20,680 nucleotides of DNA from an uncultured Clostridia bacterium (GTDB taxonomy: Bacteria; Bacillota; Clostridia; TANB77; CAG-508): NCBI GenBank assembly GCA_944391155.1, contig CALXSO010000069.1, positions 1 through 20,680 on the forward strand. The letters run 5' to 3'. How positions within the stretch are numbered: position 1 is the stretch's first letter; each line of letters opens with the position of its first letter. Positions 1 through 7,101 of this stretch are shown here, piece after piece. The translations under genes were made by a program, and so were the position numbers. Under the pieces are notes generated by a model that was not told where the DNA came from, ran no database searches, and saw nothing but the letters and a program-made list of their open reading frames with translations.

Positions 1-887
1 GCAGAGATTGTGGCTACACAGTAAAATGTAAAAATTGTAATATAAGTATGACATATCACAGTTTCGAAAAAAAATTAAAATGCCATTACTGTGGATATGA
101 AGAACCAATAGTAACAACTTGCCCAGAATGCGGAAGCAAAAAAATAAGATATTTCGGAACAGGAACACAGAAGTTAGAAGATGAGATACACAAGCAATTT
201 CCAAAAGCAACAACAATAAGAATGGATATAGATACAGTCACTAAAAAGAACTCACATGAAGAAATTTTGAACGAATTTAAAAACAAAGGCATAGACATAT
301 TAATAGGAACACAGATGGTAGTAAAAGGGCATCACTTCCCTAAAGTAACACTAGTAGGAGTAGTTGCTGCTGATAGTTCATTAAATATGAATGACTACAG
401 GGCAAATGAAAAAACATTTCAAATCTTAGTACAAGTTGCAGGAAGAGCTGGAAGAGAAAAACTACCAGGAAAAGTCATAATACAAAGTTACAATCCAGAA
501 AATTTCAGCATACAAGCAGCAAAAAATCAAAATTATATAGAATTTTATGAAACAGAAATTACACTAAGAAAGCAGTTGAAATATCCACCATTTTGCGATA
601 TAATAGTAATTGGATTTAATAGTAGTGACGAAAATAAAATAAAAACAATATCAGAAAACATGTATAAATCATTAGCTGAAAAAAATATTAGCAGCTGTAA
701 AATATACAAACCAGCACCATCACCAATTGATAAAATACAAAACAGATATCGATGGAGGATAATAATAAAAGGTAACATGGACGAAAAACTAAATGAAATA
801 TTAAACAAAGAACTAAAAAAAATCTATGAAAAAAATTACAGAAGTGTCAATATTTCAATAGACGTAAATCCAAATAATATGATATAG
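1..887 (+). CDS. priA: Primosomal protein N' (PriA helicase), 3' part only
   Basis: PriA is the 3'-5' DNA helicase that reloads the replisome at stalled forks. The gene is cut by the left edge; the open frame runs from base 3 and gives the last 294 residues. The zinc-binding module is visible at once: Cys pairs in RDCGYTVKCKNC, then LKCHYCGYEE and CPECGS. Next comes the second helicase lobe with GTQMVVKGHHFPKVTLVG and then TFQILVQVAGRAGR, the motif V/VI signature of PriA. The remaining C-terminal part (RQLKYPPF, then PAPSPIDKIQNRYRWR) matches the family C-terminal domain. It contains one of only two CGA Arg codons in normal frames of the window (RYRWR). The stop is TAG at 885-887, and def follows 63 bases later, an order common in Firmicutes (priA-def-fmt). 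Identification is firm; the N-terminal DNA-binding and Walker A parts lie outside the window. Confidence 0.96.
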   Translation, partial: RDCGYTVKCKNCNISMTYHSFEKKLKCHYCGYEEPIVTTCPECGSKKIRYFGTGTQKLEDEIHKQFPKATTIRMDIDTVTKKNSHEEILNEFKNKGIDILIGTQMVVKGHHFPKVTLVGVVAADSSLNMNDYRANEKTFQILVQVAGRAGREKLPGKVIIQSYNPENFSIQAAKNQNYIEFYETEITLRKQLKYPPFCDIIVIGFNSSDENKIKTISENMYKSLAEKNISSCKIYKPAPSPIDKIQNRYRWRIIIKGNMDEKLNEILNKELKKIYEKNYRSVNISIDVNPNNMI

Positions 888-950
888 GATTTGAAATATT
901 AGAAATTATTCATTCAAATTTGAACCTTAAAGAAAGGAATGGTAGTAAAA

Positions 951-1427
951 ATGGCAATAAGAAATTTAAGATTAGAAGGAGACGAAATATTATCAAAAAA
1001 ATCAAGAGAAGTTGAAGAAATTGATGAAAAAATTCAAACTTTAATAGATGATATGATAGAAACAATGCATAAATATAATGGAGTAGGACTTGCAGCAGTT
1101 CAAGTAGGTGTTTTAAAAAGAATAGTTGTGATTGATTTATATGATGACAAAGGACCAATTGTTTTAATAAATCCTGTAATTATTAAAGAAAAGGGAGAAC
1201 AAGAAGTGGAAGAAGGTTGCTTAAGTTTCCCAAATCAATTTGCAAAAATAATAAGACCTGCTGAAGTTATTGCAGAATATACTGATAGAAATGGAAAAAG
1301 AATGAGAGTTAAAGCAAAAGAATTATTAGCACAAGCAATCTCACATGAATTAGATCATTTAGAAGGAGAATTATTTATTGACAAAATTATTCCAGGAACA
1401 TTGGAATATATAGAACCAGAAAAATAA
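951..1427 (+). CDS. def: Peptide deformylase
   Basis: Def removes the formyl group from the N-terminal Met of new proteins, using a bound metal, usually Fe2+. All three family motifs are present: GVGLAAVQ (residues 44-51), EEGCLSFP with metal ligand Cys90, and HELDH (132-136) with two His ligands and the catalytic Glu133. The length of 158 residues fits the short bacterial form. I chose ATG 951 (MAIRNLRLEGDEIL) because it matches family N-termini. The in-frame ATG at 939 lies about one base after the Shine-Dalgarno AAAGG (933-937), too close for a ribosome, whereas 951 lies 13 bases after it. Its neighbour fmt adds the formyl group that Def removes, so the pair belongs to one formylation cycle. 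Spacing to fmt is 73 bases. Confidence 0.96.
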   Translation: MAIRNLRLEGDEILSKKSREVEEIDEKIQTLIDDMIETMHKYNGVGLAAVQVGVLKRIVVIDLYDDKGPIVLINPVIIKEKGEQEVEEGCLSFPNQFAKIIRPAEVIAEYTDRNGKRMRVKAKELLAQAISHELDHLEGELFIDKIIPGTLEYIEPEK

Positions 1428-1500
1428 GGTATTGATACATATGTAGAATGTATAAATATAATAAATAAAGAGATATAACAATAAAAAAGAGGCGAAACAC

Positions 1501-2466
1501 ATGAAAATTGTATTTATGGGAACACCAGATTTTGCAGAAGAAAGCCTAAAAGCAATCTATGAAGCAGGTCATGAAATTGTAGGTGTAGTAACAAATCCAG
1601 ATAGACCAAAAGGAAGAGGAATGAAAATGATTCCAAGTCCTGTAAAAGAATTTGCAACAGAAAATAATTTAAAGATATTTCAACCAGAAAAAATAAAAAA
1701 CAATGATGAATTTATAAAGGAACTAAAAGAATTACATCCAGATGTTATTTGTGTAGTAGCTTATGGGAAGATATTACCAAAAGATATATTAGATATTCCA
1801 CCATATGGATGTATTAATGTTCATGCATCAATATTGCCAAAATATAGAGGAGCAGCACCAATACAATGGGCAGTATTAAATGGAGACAAAACAACAGGAG
1901 TTACAACAATGTACATGGATACTGGAATGGACACAGGAGATATAATACTAAAACAAAAAGTAGAAATCGGTGAAAATGAAACAACAGGTGAATTATGGGG
2001 AAAACTTTCTAAAATCGGTGGAAAATTATTAGTAGAAACATTGAAGCAGATAGAGAAAGGTACAGCACCAAGAGAAAAACAAGGAGAAGATTTTTCAATA
2101 GCTCCAATGCTTGATAAAAAAATGGCAGAAATTGATTGGAATAACCAAACTGTTGAAGAAATTCATAACTTAGTTAGAGGGTTGAATCCAATTATGGGTG
2201 CATATACTTTTTACAATAATAAGAAAATTAAGTTTTGGAAAGTTAAAGTACTTAATAAAAAAGAAGTAGAAGATTTAGAACAGGAAATTAGCAAAGAAAA
2301 AATAAAAAGTGCAAATACAGGGGAAATATTATTAGAAGATGTGAAAAAAGGATTATATATTAAAGCAAAAGACGGAATATTAGAGATATTAGAAATTCAG
2401 GGAGAAAATGCAAAAAGAATGACTGTACATGACTTTTTATTAGGAAATAAATTATTACAGAATTAA
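1501..2466 (+). CDS. fmt: Methionyl-tRNA formyltransferase
   Basis: Fmt transfers a formyl group from 10-formyl-THF to Met on initiator tRNA. The N-terminal catalytic domain starts with MKIVFMGTPDFA. It shows the formyl-THF loop around INVHASILPKYRGAAPIQ (Asn107, His109) and MDTGMDTGD with catalytic Asp144, the classic N-H-D set. The C-terminal OB-like domain (about 205-321) ends with NAKRMTVHDFLLGNKL. At 321 residues it has the usual length. It follows def with a 73-base gap and has its own Shine-Dalgarno (AAGAGGCG) just before ATG 1501. The fhs gene at 7102 makes its cosubstrate. No unusual residues seen. Confidence 0.97.
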   Translation: MKIVFMGTPDFAEESLKAIYEAGHEIVGVVTNPDRPKGRGMKMIPSPVKEFATENNLKIFQPEKIKNNDEFIKELKELHPDVICVVAYGKILPKDILDIPPYGCINVHASILPKYRGAAPIQWAVLNGDKTTGVTTMYMDTGMDTGDIILKQKVEIGENETTGELWGKLSKIGGKLLVETLKQIEKGTAPREKQGEDFSIAPMLDKKMAEIDWNNQTVEEIHNLVRGLNPIMGAYTFYNNKKIKFWKVKVLNKKEVEDLEQEISKEKIKSANTGEILLEDVKKGLYIKAKDGILEILEIQGENAKRMTVHDFLLGNKLLQN

Positions 2467-2702
2467 AAATTAAGTTAAAAACATAGCTTTATGTCTACTT
2501 AATGGTCTTTAAAAAAAAATATTTATATATCAGCCTATTCTACAAAATTTAGTCTGACCGGTAACATTTAATTATAATAAAAAATTAAAATTTAATTAAA
2601 CCAGTTGTAAATTTAGTAAAAAATTGATATACTTATACAGAATTTAAGTATATCAATTTTTTTAAAGGAAAAAATAATAGATATATATAAAGGAGGTTAA
2701 AT
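2467..2702 (+). other. Intergenic region between fmt and asp23: hairpins and a possible -10 box
   Basis: No gene of credible size is visible in these 236 bases. An interrupted hairpin follows fmt: ATTAAGT (2469-2475) with ACTTAAT (2497-2503), enclosing ACATA/TATGT (2481-2485 and 2490-2494). It is followed by nine As rather than Ts, so it is not a standard terminator on this strand. TATAAT at 2573-2578 could be a -10 box, but no good -35 stands 16-18 bases upstream. A long AT-rich hairpin, listed separately, sits at 2618-2662. A strong Shine-Dalgarno AAAGGAGG ends just before ATG 2703. Confidence 0.5.
2618..2662 (+). terminator. 18-bp AT-rich hairpin with U-tract
   Basis: The left arm 2618-2635 and right arm 2645-2662 are perfect reverse complements (18 bp, core ATTGATATACTTA), with a 9-base loop at 2636-2644. 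The right arm ends in a run of Ts (2657-2663), as in an intrinsic terminator, but the stem has only two G-C pairs. It may end the priA-def-fmt transcript or be an RNA structure in the asp23 leader. A-run and T-run flank it, so it could act in both directions. Confidence 0.5.
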
Positions 2703-3161
2703 ATGGGTGAAGAAAACAAAGAACTTGAAAAAGAGAAGGTAGAAAATATTGGGGAAGTAATAGAAGACGATGGAATAGAAATATCTGAAGATGTAATTGC
2801 AGTAATTGCAGGAGTAGCAGTATCAGAAGTACAAGGTGTTTCAGGAATGGCTGGTAGTTTTGCAGGAGGAATTTCAGAAGTATTAAGTGGAAAGAAAAAT
2901 TTAGCTAAAGGAATTAAAGTTGACAAAGAAGAAGAAAAACTAAAGATTGATGTGAATATAATTGTGGAATATGGCTCAAGAATACCAGATGTTGCATTTG
3001 AAATACAAAACAGAGTTAAAAAATCAGTAGAAGGAATGACAGGTTTAAAAGTTGAAGAAGTAAATGTGCATGTACAAGGAGTTAACACAGATTCAATTGT
3101 AAAACAAGATCAAAAAGAAGATAAAAACATAGAAAATAATGAAAATAATCAAGAACAATAA
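2703..3161 (+). CDS. Asp23/Gls24 family envelope stress protein
   Basis: Members of this family (Asp23 of Staphylococcus, Gls24 of Enterococcus) are abundant, membrane-associated proteins linked to cell-wall or alkaline stress; their biochemical role is not settled. This one has 152 residues. It has a charged Glu/Lys-rich N-terminus (1-25), the family core at about 27-127 (start EISEDVIAVIAGVAVSEV, end VEEVNVHVQGV), and an acidic Asn-rich tail. It has no membrane segment. The next gene encodes AmaP, the membrane anchor for Asp23 in Staphylococcus, so the two products very likely interact. A strong AAAGGAGG lies before ATG 2703. A hairpin and possible -10 box upstream suggest this is the first gene of the operon. 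Confidence 0.9.
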   Translation: MGEENKELEKEKVENIGEVIEDDGIEISEDVIAVIAGVAVSEVQGVSGMAGSFAGGISEVLSGKKNLAKGIKVDKEEEKLKIDVNIIVEYGSRIPDVAFEIQNRVKKSVEGMTGLKVEEVNVHVQGVNTDSIVKQDQKEDKNIENNENNQEQ

Positions 3162-3186
3162 ACCAAATTGGAAAGGAAGTAATAAA

Positions 3187-3744
3187 ATGAAAGTAATAGA
3201 AAAAATAACATTAATTTTATATTCAAATATTATGCTAATATTAGCAATTATAGCCTGTTTATTAATATTTGGATGGGTAGATATGGATATTGTAGGGAAT
3301 GTAATAAAAAATTGTCTAACAACAGACCCAGCATCAAAAATAACATTAGGAGTCAGTGTAGTATTTATATTACTATCAATAAGATGTATATTCTTTGATC
3401 CTACTTCAAAAGAACAACTTAAAGAAAAACAAGGAGTTTTATTAGAAAATGAAAATGGAAAATTAATGATTTCAAAAGAAACCATAGAAAATCTTGTAGA
3501 TTCTGTAGCGAGAGGATTTGAAAATGCAGAAGAAATATCAACAAAAGTAGAATTAGATAAAGAAAATAATGTTAAAATATTTGTTAATTTAACAATTAAC
3601 TCAAATGCAGTAATAAAAGATTTATCAGCAAATCTACAAGACAGAATAAAAGAAAAAGTAAAAAGAGCAACAGATTTAGATGTAAAAGAAGTGAATATAT
3701 CTGTAAAAAAAGTAGCTCCTGTGCCAAAAATAGAACAAGCATAG
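3187..3744 (+). CDS. amaP: AmaP-type alkaline shock response membrane anchor
   Basis: AmaP anchors Asp23 to the membrane. The protein has 185 residues from ATG 3187. Two membrane segments stand at about 8-30 and 52-70, joined by a short loop (VDMDIVGNVIKNCLTTDP). They are followed by a soluble Asp23-like domain (about 92-178) that ends with the family pattern DLDVKEVNISVKKV. ATG 3187 was chosen because the Shine-Dalgarno GGAAAGGAAG lies just upstream; the longer in-frame start at 3139 would overlap the end of the Asp23 gene and add a hydrophilic tail before the membrane segment. It is 25 bases after asp23 and 60 before the DUF2273 gene. That spacer can fold a weak hairpin (GTAAAA with TTTTAC). 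Confidence 0.87.
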   Translation: MKVIEKITLILYSNIMLILAIIACLLIFGWVDMDIVGNVIKNCLTTDPASKITLGVSVVFILLSIRCIFFDPTSKEQLKEKQGVLLENENGKLMISKETIENLVDSVARGFENAEEISTKVELDKENNVKIFVNLTINSNAVIKDLSANLQDRIKEKVKRATDLDVKEVNISVKKVAPVPKIEQA

Positions 3745-3804
3745 AAGTAAAACTAAATGAACTATTTGTTTAATTTTACAGTTGCTAGAAAGGAATGATT
3801 AAAC

Positions 3805-4008
3805 ATGGATGATTTAAAAAAAGTTTTAGGAAAATATTGTGGAGCAATTATAGGAATAATTGTTGCAATAATAATCTTAGCAACAAGATTATATGATTTA
3901 ATAATAGGAATATTAGTTATCCTTGCAGGAGCATTTATAGGAAACTATGTACAACAGAATAAAGATGATGTAAAAACAAAGCTAAAAAATTGGATAGATA
4001 AAATGTAA
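3805..4008 (+). CDS. DUF2273 small membrane protein
   Basis: A 67-residue protein with two closely spaced hydrophobic stretches (about 13-30 and 32-48, Ile/Ala/Gly-rich) and a basic C-terminal tail. It fits the DUF2273 family of small integral membrane proteins, usually found beside asp23 and amaP genes, as here. The function is unknown; the context points to a partner in the Asp23-AmaP membrane complex. The Shine-Dalgarno AAAGGA ends 10 bases before ATG 3805. An overlapping out-of-frame ATG at 3795 directly after the Shine-Dalgarno would give only a five-codon peptide. Confidence 0.85.
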   Translation: MDDLKKVLGKYCGAIIGIIVAIIILATRLYDLIIGILVILAGAFIGNYVQQNKDDVKTKLKNWIDKM

Positions 4009-4031
4009 AATAAATAGGAAGGAATAAAGCA

Positions 4032-4445
4032 ATGAATAGAAGCAAAATGAGAGAAGAAGCATTCAAAATAATATATAGTATGCAAATACAAAAAGAAGAA
4101 AATAAAGAAGAACAAGTGGATTTATATATTGAAAGTAACAATATAAATGATAAAGAAGCACAAAACTATATAAAGGATGCAGCTTTAGGAATAGAAAAAT
4201 ACCAAGAAAATATAGATAATCAAATAAAACAAAACTTAAAAGAAAATTGGAGAATAGAAAGAATCTCAAAAATAGATTTAACAATTTTAAGACTTGCAAT
4301 CTATGAAATAGAATATAAAGAAATCCCATATAAAGTAGCAATAAATGAAGCAGTTGAATTAGCAAAAAAATATGGAGAAGATACATCAAAGAACTTTGTA
4401 AATGGAATATTAGCAAGTATAATAAAAGAAGAAAAGATAGACTAA
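4032..4445 (+). CDS. nusB: Transcription antitermination factor NusB
   Basis: NusB binds boxA RNA together with NusE (ribosomal protein S10) and supports rRNA antitermination. The 137-residue protein starts MNRSKMREEAFKIIYSMQIQ, the typical family N-terminus. It has WRIERISKIDLTILRLAIYE in the middle and ends with AVELAKKYGEDTSKNFVNG, the most conserved part of NusB. It is all-helical in character with no membrane segment. It sits 23 bases after the DUF2273 gene and 52 before xseA, the usual clostridial order of envelope stress genes, nusB, then xseAB. Shine-Dalgarno is GGAAGGAA. Length is normal. Confidence 0.95.
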   Translation: MNRSKMREEAFKIIYSMQIQKEENKEEQVDLYIESNNINDKEAQNYIKDAALGIEKYQENIDNQIKQNLKENWRIERISKIDLTILRLAIYEIEYKEIPYKVAINEAVELAKKYGEDTSKNFVNGILASIIKEEKID

Positions 4446-4497
4446 CAAAACATAATAAATAAAGCAATCAATACTATGTTGAAAAGAAAGGAAACAG

Positions 4498-5691
4498 ATG
4501 AATTACGAAAATATGGCAGTAAGTGTAACAGAATTAAATCGTTACATTAAAGAAAAAATTGCTAGTGATGAAGCACTAGCTAATATAATTGTAAAAGGAG
4601 AAATATCAAACTTTAAAAATCATTATACAGGACATATGTATTTTACACTAAAGGATGAGAATTCTTTAATAAAATGTATAATGTTTAAAACATATGCACA
4701 AAAATTAAATTTTATGCCAAAAGACGGAATGAAAGTATTTGTTCTAGGTGGAGTTTCTGTATTTGAAAGAGATGGAATATACCAAATTTATGTCAAAGCA
4801 ATGCAAGAAGATGGAATTGGAGCATTATATAGAAAATATGAGCAATTAAAAAACGAATTAGAAAAAAAAGGATTATTTGACATATCTCATAAGAAACCAA
4901 TACCCAAAATGCCAAAAATAATTGGAGTATTAACATCACAAACAGGTTCTGTAATAAGAGACATCATAAATGTAAGTACAAGAAGAAATCCAAATGTATA
5001 TATAAGATTATTACCAGTACCAGTACAAGGAGAAGATGCAGCTCCTAAAATAGTCAATGGAATAAGGAAAATGAACAAAGAAAAACTAGCAGATGTTCTA
5101 ATTCTAGCAAGAGGAGGAGGTTCATTAGAAGACTTATGGCCATTTAATGAAGAGATTGTAGCAAATGCTATATATGAATCAGAAATACCAATTATATCGG
5201 CAGTAGGACATGAAACAGATTTTACAATAGCAGATTTTGTGGCAGATTTAAGAGCACCAACACCGTCTGCAGCTGCAGAGTTAGCAGTACCAGATATATA
5301 TGAAATAAAACAAAAAATAAATTTATATCAAAATAGATTAAGATTATCTTTAAATAAAAAGTTGGAGATAATGAAATTAAGGTATGAAAAAAGTATATCA
5401 AGCAGAGTATTTAAGGAACCAACAAGAATGATAAGTGACTATTACTTAAAAGTAGATAGTCAAATAAAAAGACTAGAAAAAATAATAAAGCAAAAAGAGC
5501 AAGCAAAAAAAGAAAAATACATTAAATTAGTAGCTAAATTAGATACATTAAGCCCTTTAAAAACATTATCAAGAGGATATTCAATAGTTGAAGCAGACAA
5601 TAAAATAATAAAAAGTGTTAAAGAACTAGAAAAAGGAAAAAATATAGAAATAAGATTAACAGATGGAAAAGCTAAAGCACAAGTTATATAA
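4498..5691 (+). CDS. xseA: Exodeoxyribonuclease VII large subunit
   Basis: XseA is the catalytic subunit of exonuclease VII, which degrades single-stranded DNA from both ends and works with several copies of XseB. The 397-residue protein has an N-terminal OB fold (about 5-105, SVTELNRYIKEKI and EISNFKNHYTGHMYFTLKD). The catalytic region has GVLTSQTGSVIRDIINV, ILARGGGSLEDLWPFNEE, and AVGHETDFTIADFVADLRAP followed by TPSAAAELAVP, all family signatures. A basic coiled-coil region follows (about 270-345). The C-terminus has LSRGYSIVE. ATG 4498 follows AGAAAGGAAAC at good spacing. Its partner xseB is not directly adjacent: a 164-codon membrane protein gene lies between them. Confidence 0.96.
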   Translation: MNYENMAVSVTELNRYIKEKIASDEALANIIVKGEISNFKNHYTGHMYFTLKDENSLIKCIMFKTYAQKLNFMPKDGMKVFVLGGVSVFERDGIYQIYVKAMQEDGIGALYRKYEQLKNELEKKGLFDISHKKPIPKMPKIIGVLTSQTGSVIRDIINVSTRRNPNVYIRLLPVPVQGEDAAPKIVNGIRKMNKEKLADVLILARGGGSLEDLWPFNEEIVANAIYESEIPIISAVGHETDFTIADFVADLRAPTPSAAAELAVPDIYEIKQKINLYQNRLRLSLNKKLEIMKLRYEKSISSRVFKEPTRMISDYYLKVDSQIKRLEKIIKQKEQAKKEKYIKLVAKLDTLSPLKTLSRGYSIVEADNKIIKSVKELEKGKNIEIRLTDGKAKAQVI

Positions 5692-5700
5692 TTTGTGCTT
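5675..5700 (+). terminator. Small hairpin over the xseA stop codon
   Basis: AAGCACAA (5675-5682) and TTGTGCTT (5693-5700) form an 8-bp stem with a 10-base loop that contains the xseA stop codon. Only a broken T-run follows (CTTTT), so it may be a weak terminator, an attenuator before the PepSY-like gene, or an mRNA-end structure. A possible promoter for the next gene lies just downstream: TTGATA at 5723 and TATAAT at 5744, with a short 15-base spacer. Confidence 0.35.
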
Positions 5701-5793
5701 AAAACTTTTAAAACACTTTGAGTTGATAGCAAAAATAGATAAATATAATAAAAATATATATCTATACTTAAGAGAAAGAAAGGAATGATAAAA

Positions 5794-6288
5794 ATGAAAA
5801 AAAGCACATCAATAATAATAACAATTCTAGTAGTAATAATATTATTAGTTTTAGTATACCTGATTTGTTTTCATATGCCAGGTCAAGAAAAACAAAATAA
5901 CAATGAAATAGAAACAAATGAAACAGAAAATAATATAGATAATAATATAGAAAATGAAAATACCAATAATCAAATAGAAGAAAATGAAACAACTAATAGC
6001 ACAATTCAAACACCTGAAAGTACAAACAACAATAATGGAAGTCAAACACAAGAAAACGAACCACAAGGAAGAGAAGAACAAGAAAGCAGTATAGAAAGCC
6101 AAGGAATTAATGAGGAAGAAAAAGCAATAGAATTAGCAAAACAAGCTTGGGGATTAAGCACAGATAGTTATACTTTTTCAATTGATAGTAAAGAAGGAGA
6201 TATCTATCATGTTCAAGTAATATCAAATACAATGGTCATAGCATATTATGATGTAAACGTAAAAACAGGTGAAGTAGTAGAAAAATAA
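5794..6288 (+). CDS. Membrane-anchored protein with PepSY-like C-terminal domain
   Basis: I do not recognise a named gene. The 164-residue product has one N-terminal membrane segment (about 6-26, Ile/Val/Leu-rich, no lipobox in front of Cys25), then a hydrophilic linker of about 75 residues dominated by Asn, Glu, Gln and Thr. A small folded region follows at about 108-164 (EEKAIELAKQAWG, then YHVQVIS, ending YYDVNVKTGEVVEK) that resembles a PepSY domain. PepSY domains occur in secreted inhibitors and sensors of peptidases and in envelope proteins. ATG 5794 is preferred over the in-frame ATG 5785, which directly abuts the Shine-Dalgarno AAAGGA. Its place between xseA and xseB is unusual for those partner genes. 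A secreted or surface-exposed orientation is inferred. Confidence 0.75.
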   Translation: MKKSTSIIITILVVIILLVLVYLICFHMPGQEKQNNNEIETNETENNIDNNIENENTNNQIEENETTNSTIQTPESTNNNNGSQTQENEPQGREEQESSIESQGINEEEKAIELAKQAWGLSTDSYTFSIDSKEGDIYHVQVISNTMVIAYYDVNVKTGEVVEK

Positions 6289-6339
6289 AAAGGCAAAATT
6301 TTATAAATTTAACTAAAAACAAAAAAGAAAGGAAAAAAT

Positions 6340-6570
6340 ATGGAAACAATTAATTTTGAAGAAAATATGGAAAAACTTGAAAAAATAGTAAATGAATTAG
6401 AAAAAGGAGAACTAAATTTAGATGATTCAGTCAAGAAATTTGAGGAAGGAATACAACTATCCAAAGAATGTAACAAAATATTAGAAGAAGCAGAAAAAAA
6501 GATTACAATATTGTTAGAAGAAGCAGAAACAACAGAAGAAAAAGAATTCAAAACAGATGAAAATGCATAA
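6340..6570 (+). CDS. xseB: Exodeoxyribonuclease VII small subunit
   Basis: XseB is the small helical subunit that wraps the XseA coiled coil to form exonuclease VII. The 76-residue protein has the family core NFEENMEKLEKIVNELEKGE (about 5-24), then LNLDDSVKKFEEGIQLSKEC, followed by a helical segment and an acidic tail. Length and charge pattern are normal. The Shine-Dalgarno AGAAAGGA lies 8-9 bases before ATG 6340. It lies 51 bases after the PepSY-like gene and 22 before the DUF212 gene, so it is probably cotranscribed with both. Confidence 0.94.
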   Translation: METINFEENMEKLEKIVNELEKGELNLDDSVKKFEEGIQLSKECNKILEEAEKKITILLEEAETTEEKEFKTDENA

Positions 6571-6592
6571 CAATTAGAAGGGGAGAAAAACA

Positions 6593-7036
6593 ATGGAAAA
6601 CAATTTTATAGCTTTTATACAAAATAAGTACATATATATACCATTTCTATTATGGTTTGGAATTCAAACATTTAAAGTAATTTATGATTTAATTACAACA
6701 CATAAATTCAATTTTAAAAGAATAATGGGAGCAGGAGGAATGCCAAGTTCACATTCAGCAGTAGTTGTAGGGCTTGCAACATTAATAGGAAAATATCAAG
6801 GAGTGGATTCACCAATATTTGCAGTATCATTAATATTAGCATTTGTAGTGATGTATGATGCAGCAGGAGTAAGAAGAGCAGCAGGAAAACAAGCAAAACT
6901 ACTAAATAAACTGATAGAAACGCCAGGATTAACTACAGTACAAGTATCAGAAAAATTAGTAGAAGTACTGGGGCATACACCTCTTCAAGTAATAGTAGGA
7001 GCATTAATAGGATTAGCAGTAGGACTAATTGCATAA
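6593..7036 (+). CDS. Divergent PAP2 family (DUF212, YuiD-like) membrane protein
   Basis: A 147-residue membrane protein of the DUF212 or divergent PAP2 family. It has hydrophobic segments at about 13-30, 54-66, 73-89 and 130-147. It carries the conserved GAGGMPSSHSA (46-56), which recalls the phosphatase motif of type 2 phosphatidic acid phosphatases, and DAAGVRRAAGKQA (89-101). The substrate is unknown; a lipid or lipid-linked phosphate is a reasonable guess from the remote PAP2 likeness. ATG 6593 follows GAAGGGGAG. It is the last gene of the asp23-to-DUF212 run; fhs follows after 65 bases. Confidence 0.88.
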   Translation: MENNFIAFIQNKYIYIPFLLWFGIQTFKVIYDLITTHKFNFKRIMGAGGMPSSHSAVVVGLATLIGKYQGVDSPIFAVSLILAFVVMYDAAGVRRAAGKQAKLLNKLIETPGLTTVQVSEKLVEVLGHTPLQVIVGALIGLAVGLIA

Positions 7037-7101
7037 AAAGCCAAAAGATATAATAATGTGAAGTAAATTTATAAAAAAATATATACAAGGGTGGTGTCAA
7101 A

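Noticed and set aside
913..924. Perfect 12-base palindrome TTCAAATTTGAA before def
   Set aside because: Could be an operator, but palindromes of this AT content are expected often in such DNA, and no matching copy was seen at other promoters.
2633..3088. Long minus-strand reading frame opposite the Asp23 gene
   Set aside because: It is rich in Ser, Thr, Phe and Leu, as expected for the complement of AT-rich coding DNA, has no family motif, and overlaps a clear gene. Similar minus-strand frames throughout (for example 7496-7978, 17849-18445, 20076-20546) were rejected for the same reason.
3139..3186. Upstream in-frame start for amaP at 3139
   Set aside because: It overlaps the asp23 end, lacks a Shine-Dalgarno, and adds a hydrophilic stretch before the first membrane segment.
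3746..3780. Hairpin between amaP and the DUF2273 gene
   Set aside because: The stem GTAAAA/TTTTAC is short, AT-rich and interrupted; too weak to call a terminator or processing site.
5880..6110. Low-complexity Asn/Glu/Gln segment as a tandem repeat
   Set aside because: The codons are AT-rich and biased but there is no regular repeat unit; it reads as a flexible linker.
7037..7101. Folate (THF) riboswitch before fhs
   Set aside because: The gap is 65 bases of AT-rich sequence with no visible conserved core or pseudoknot.
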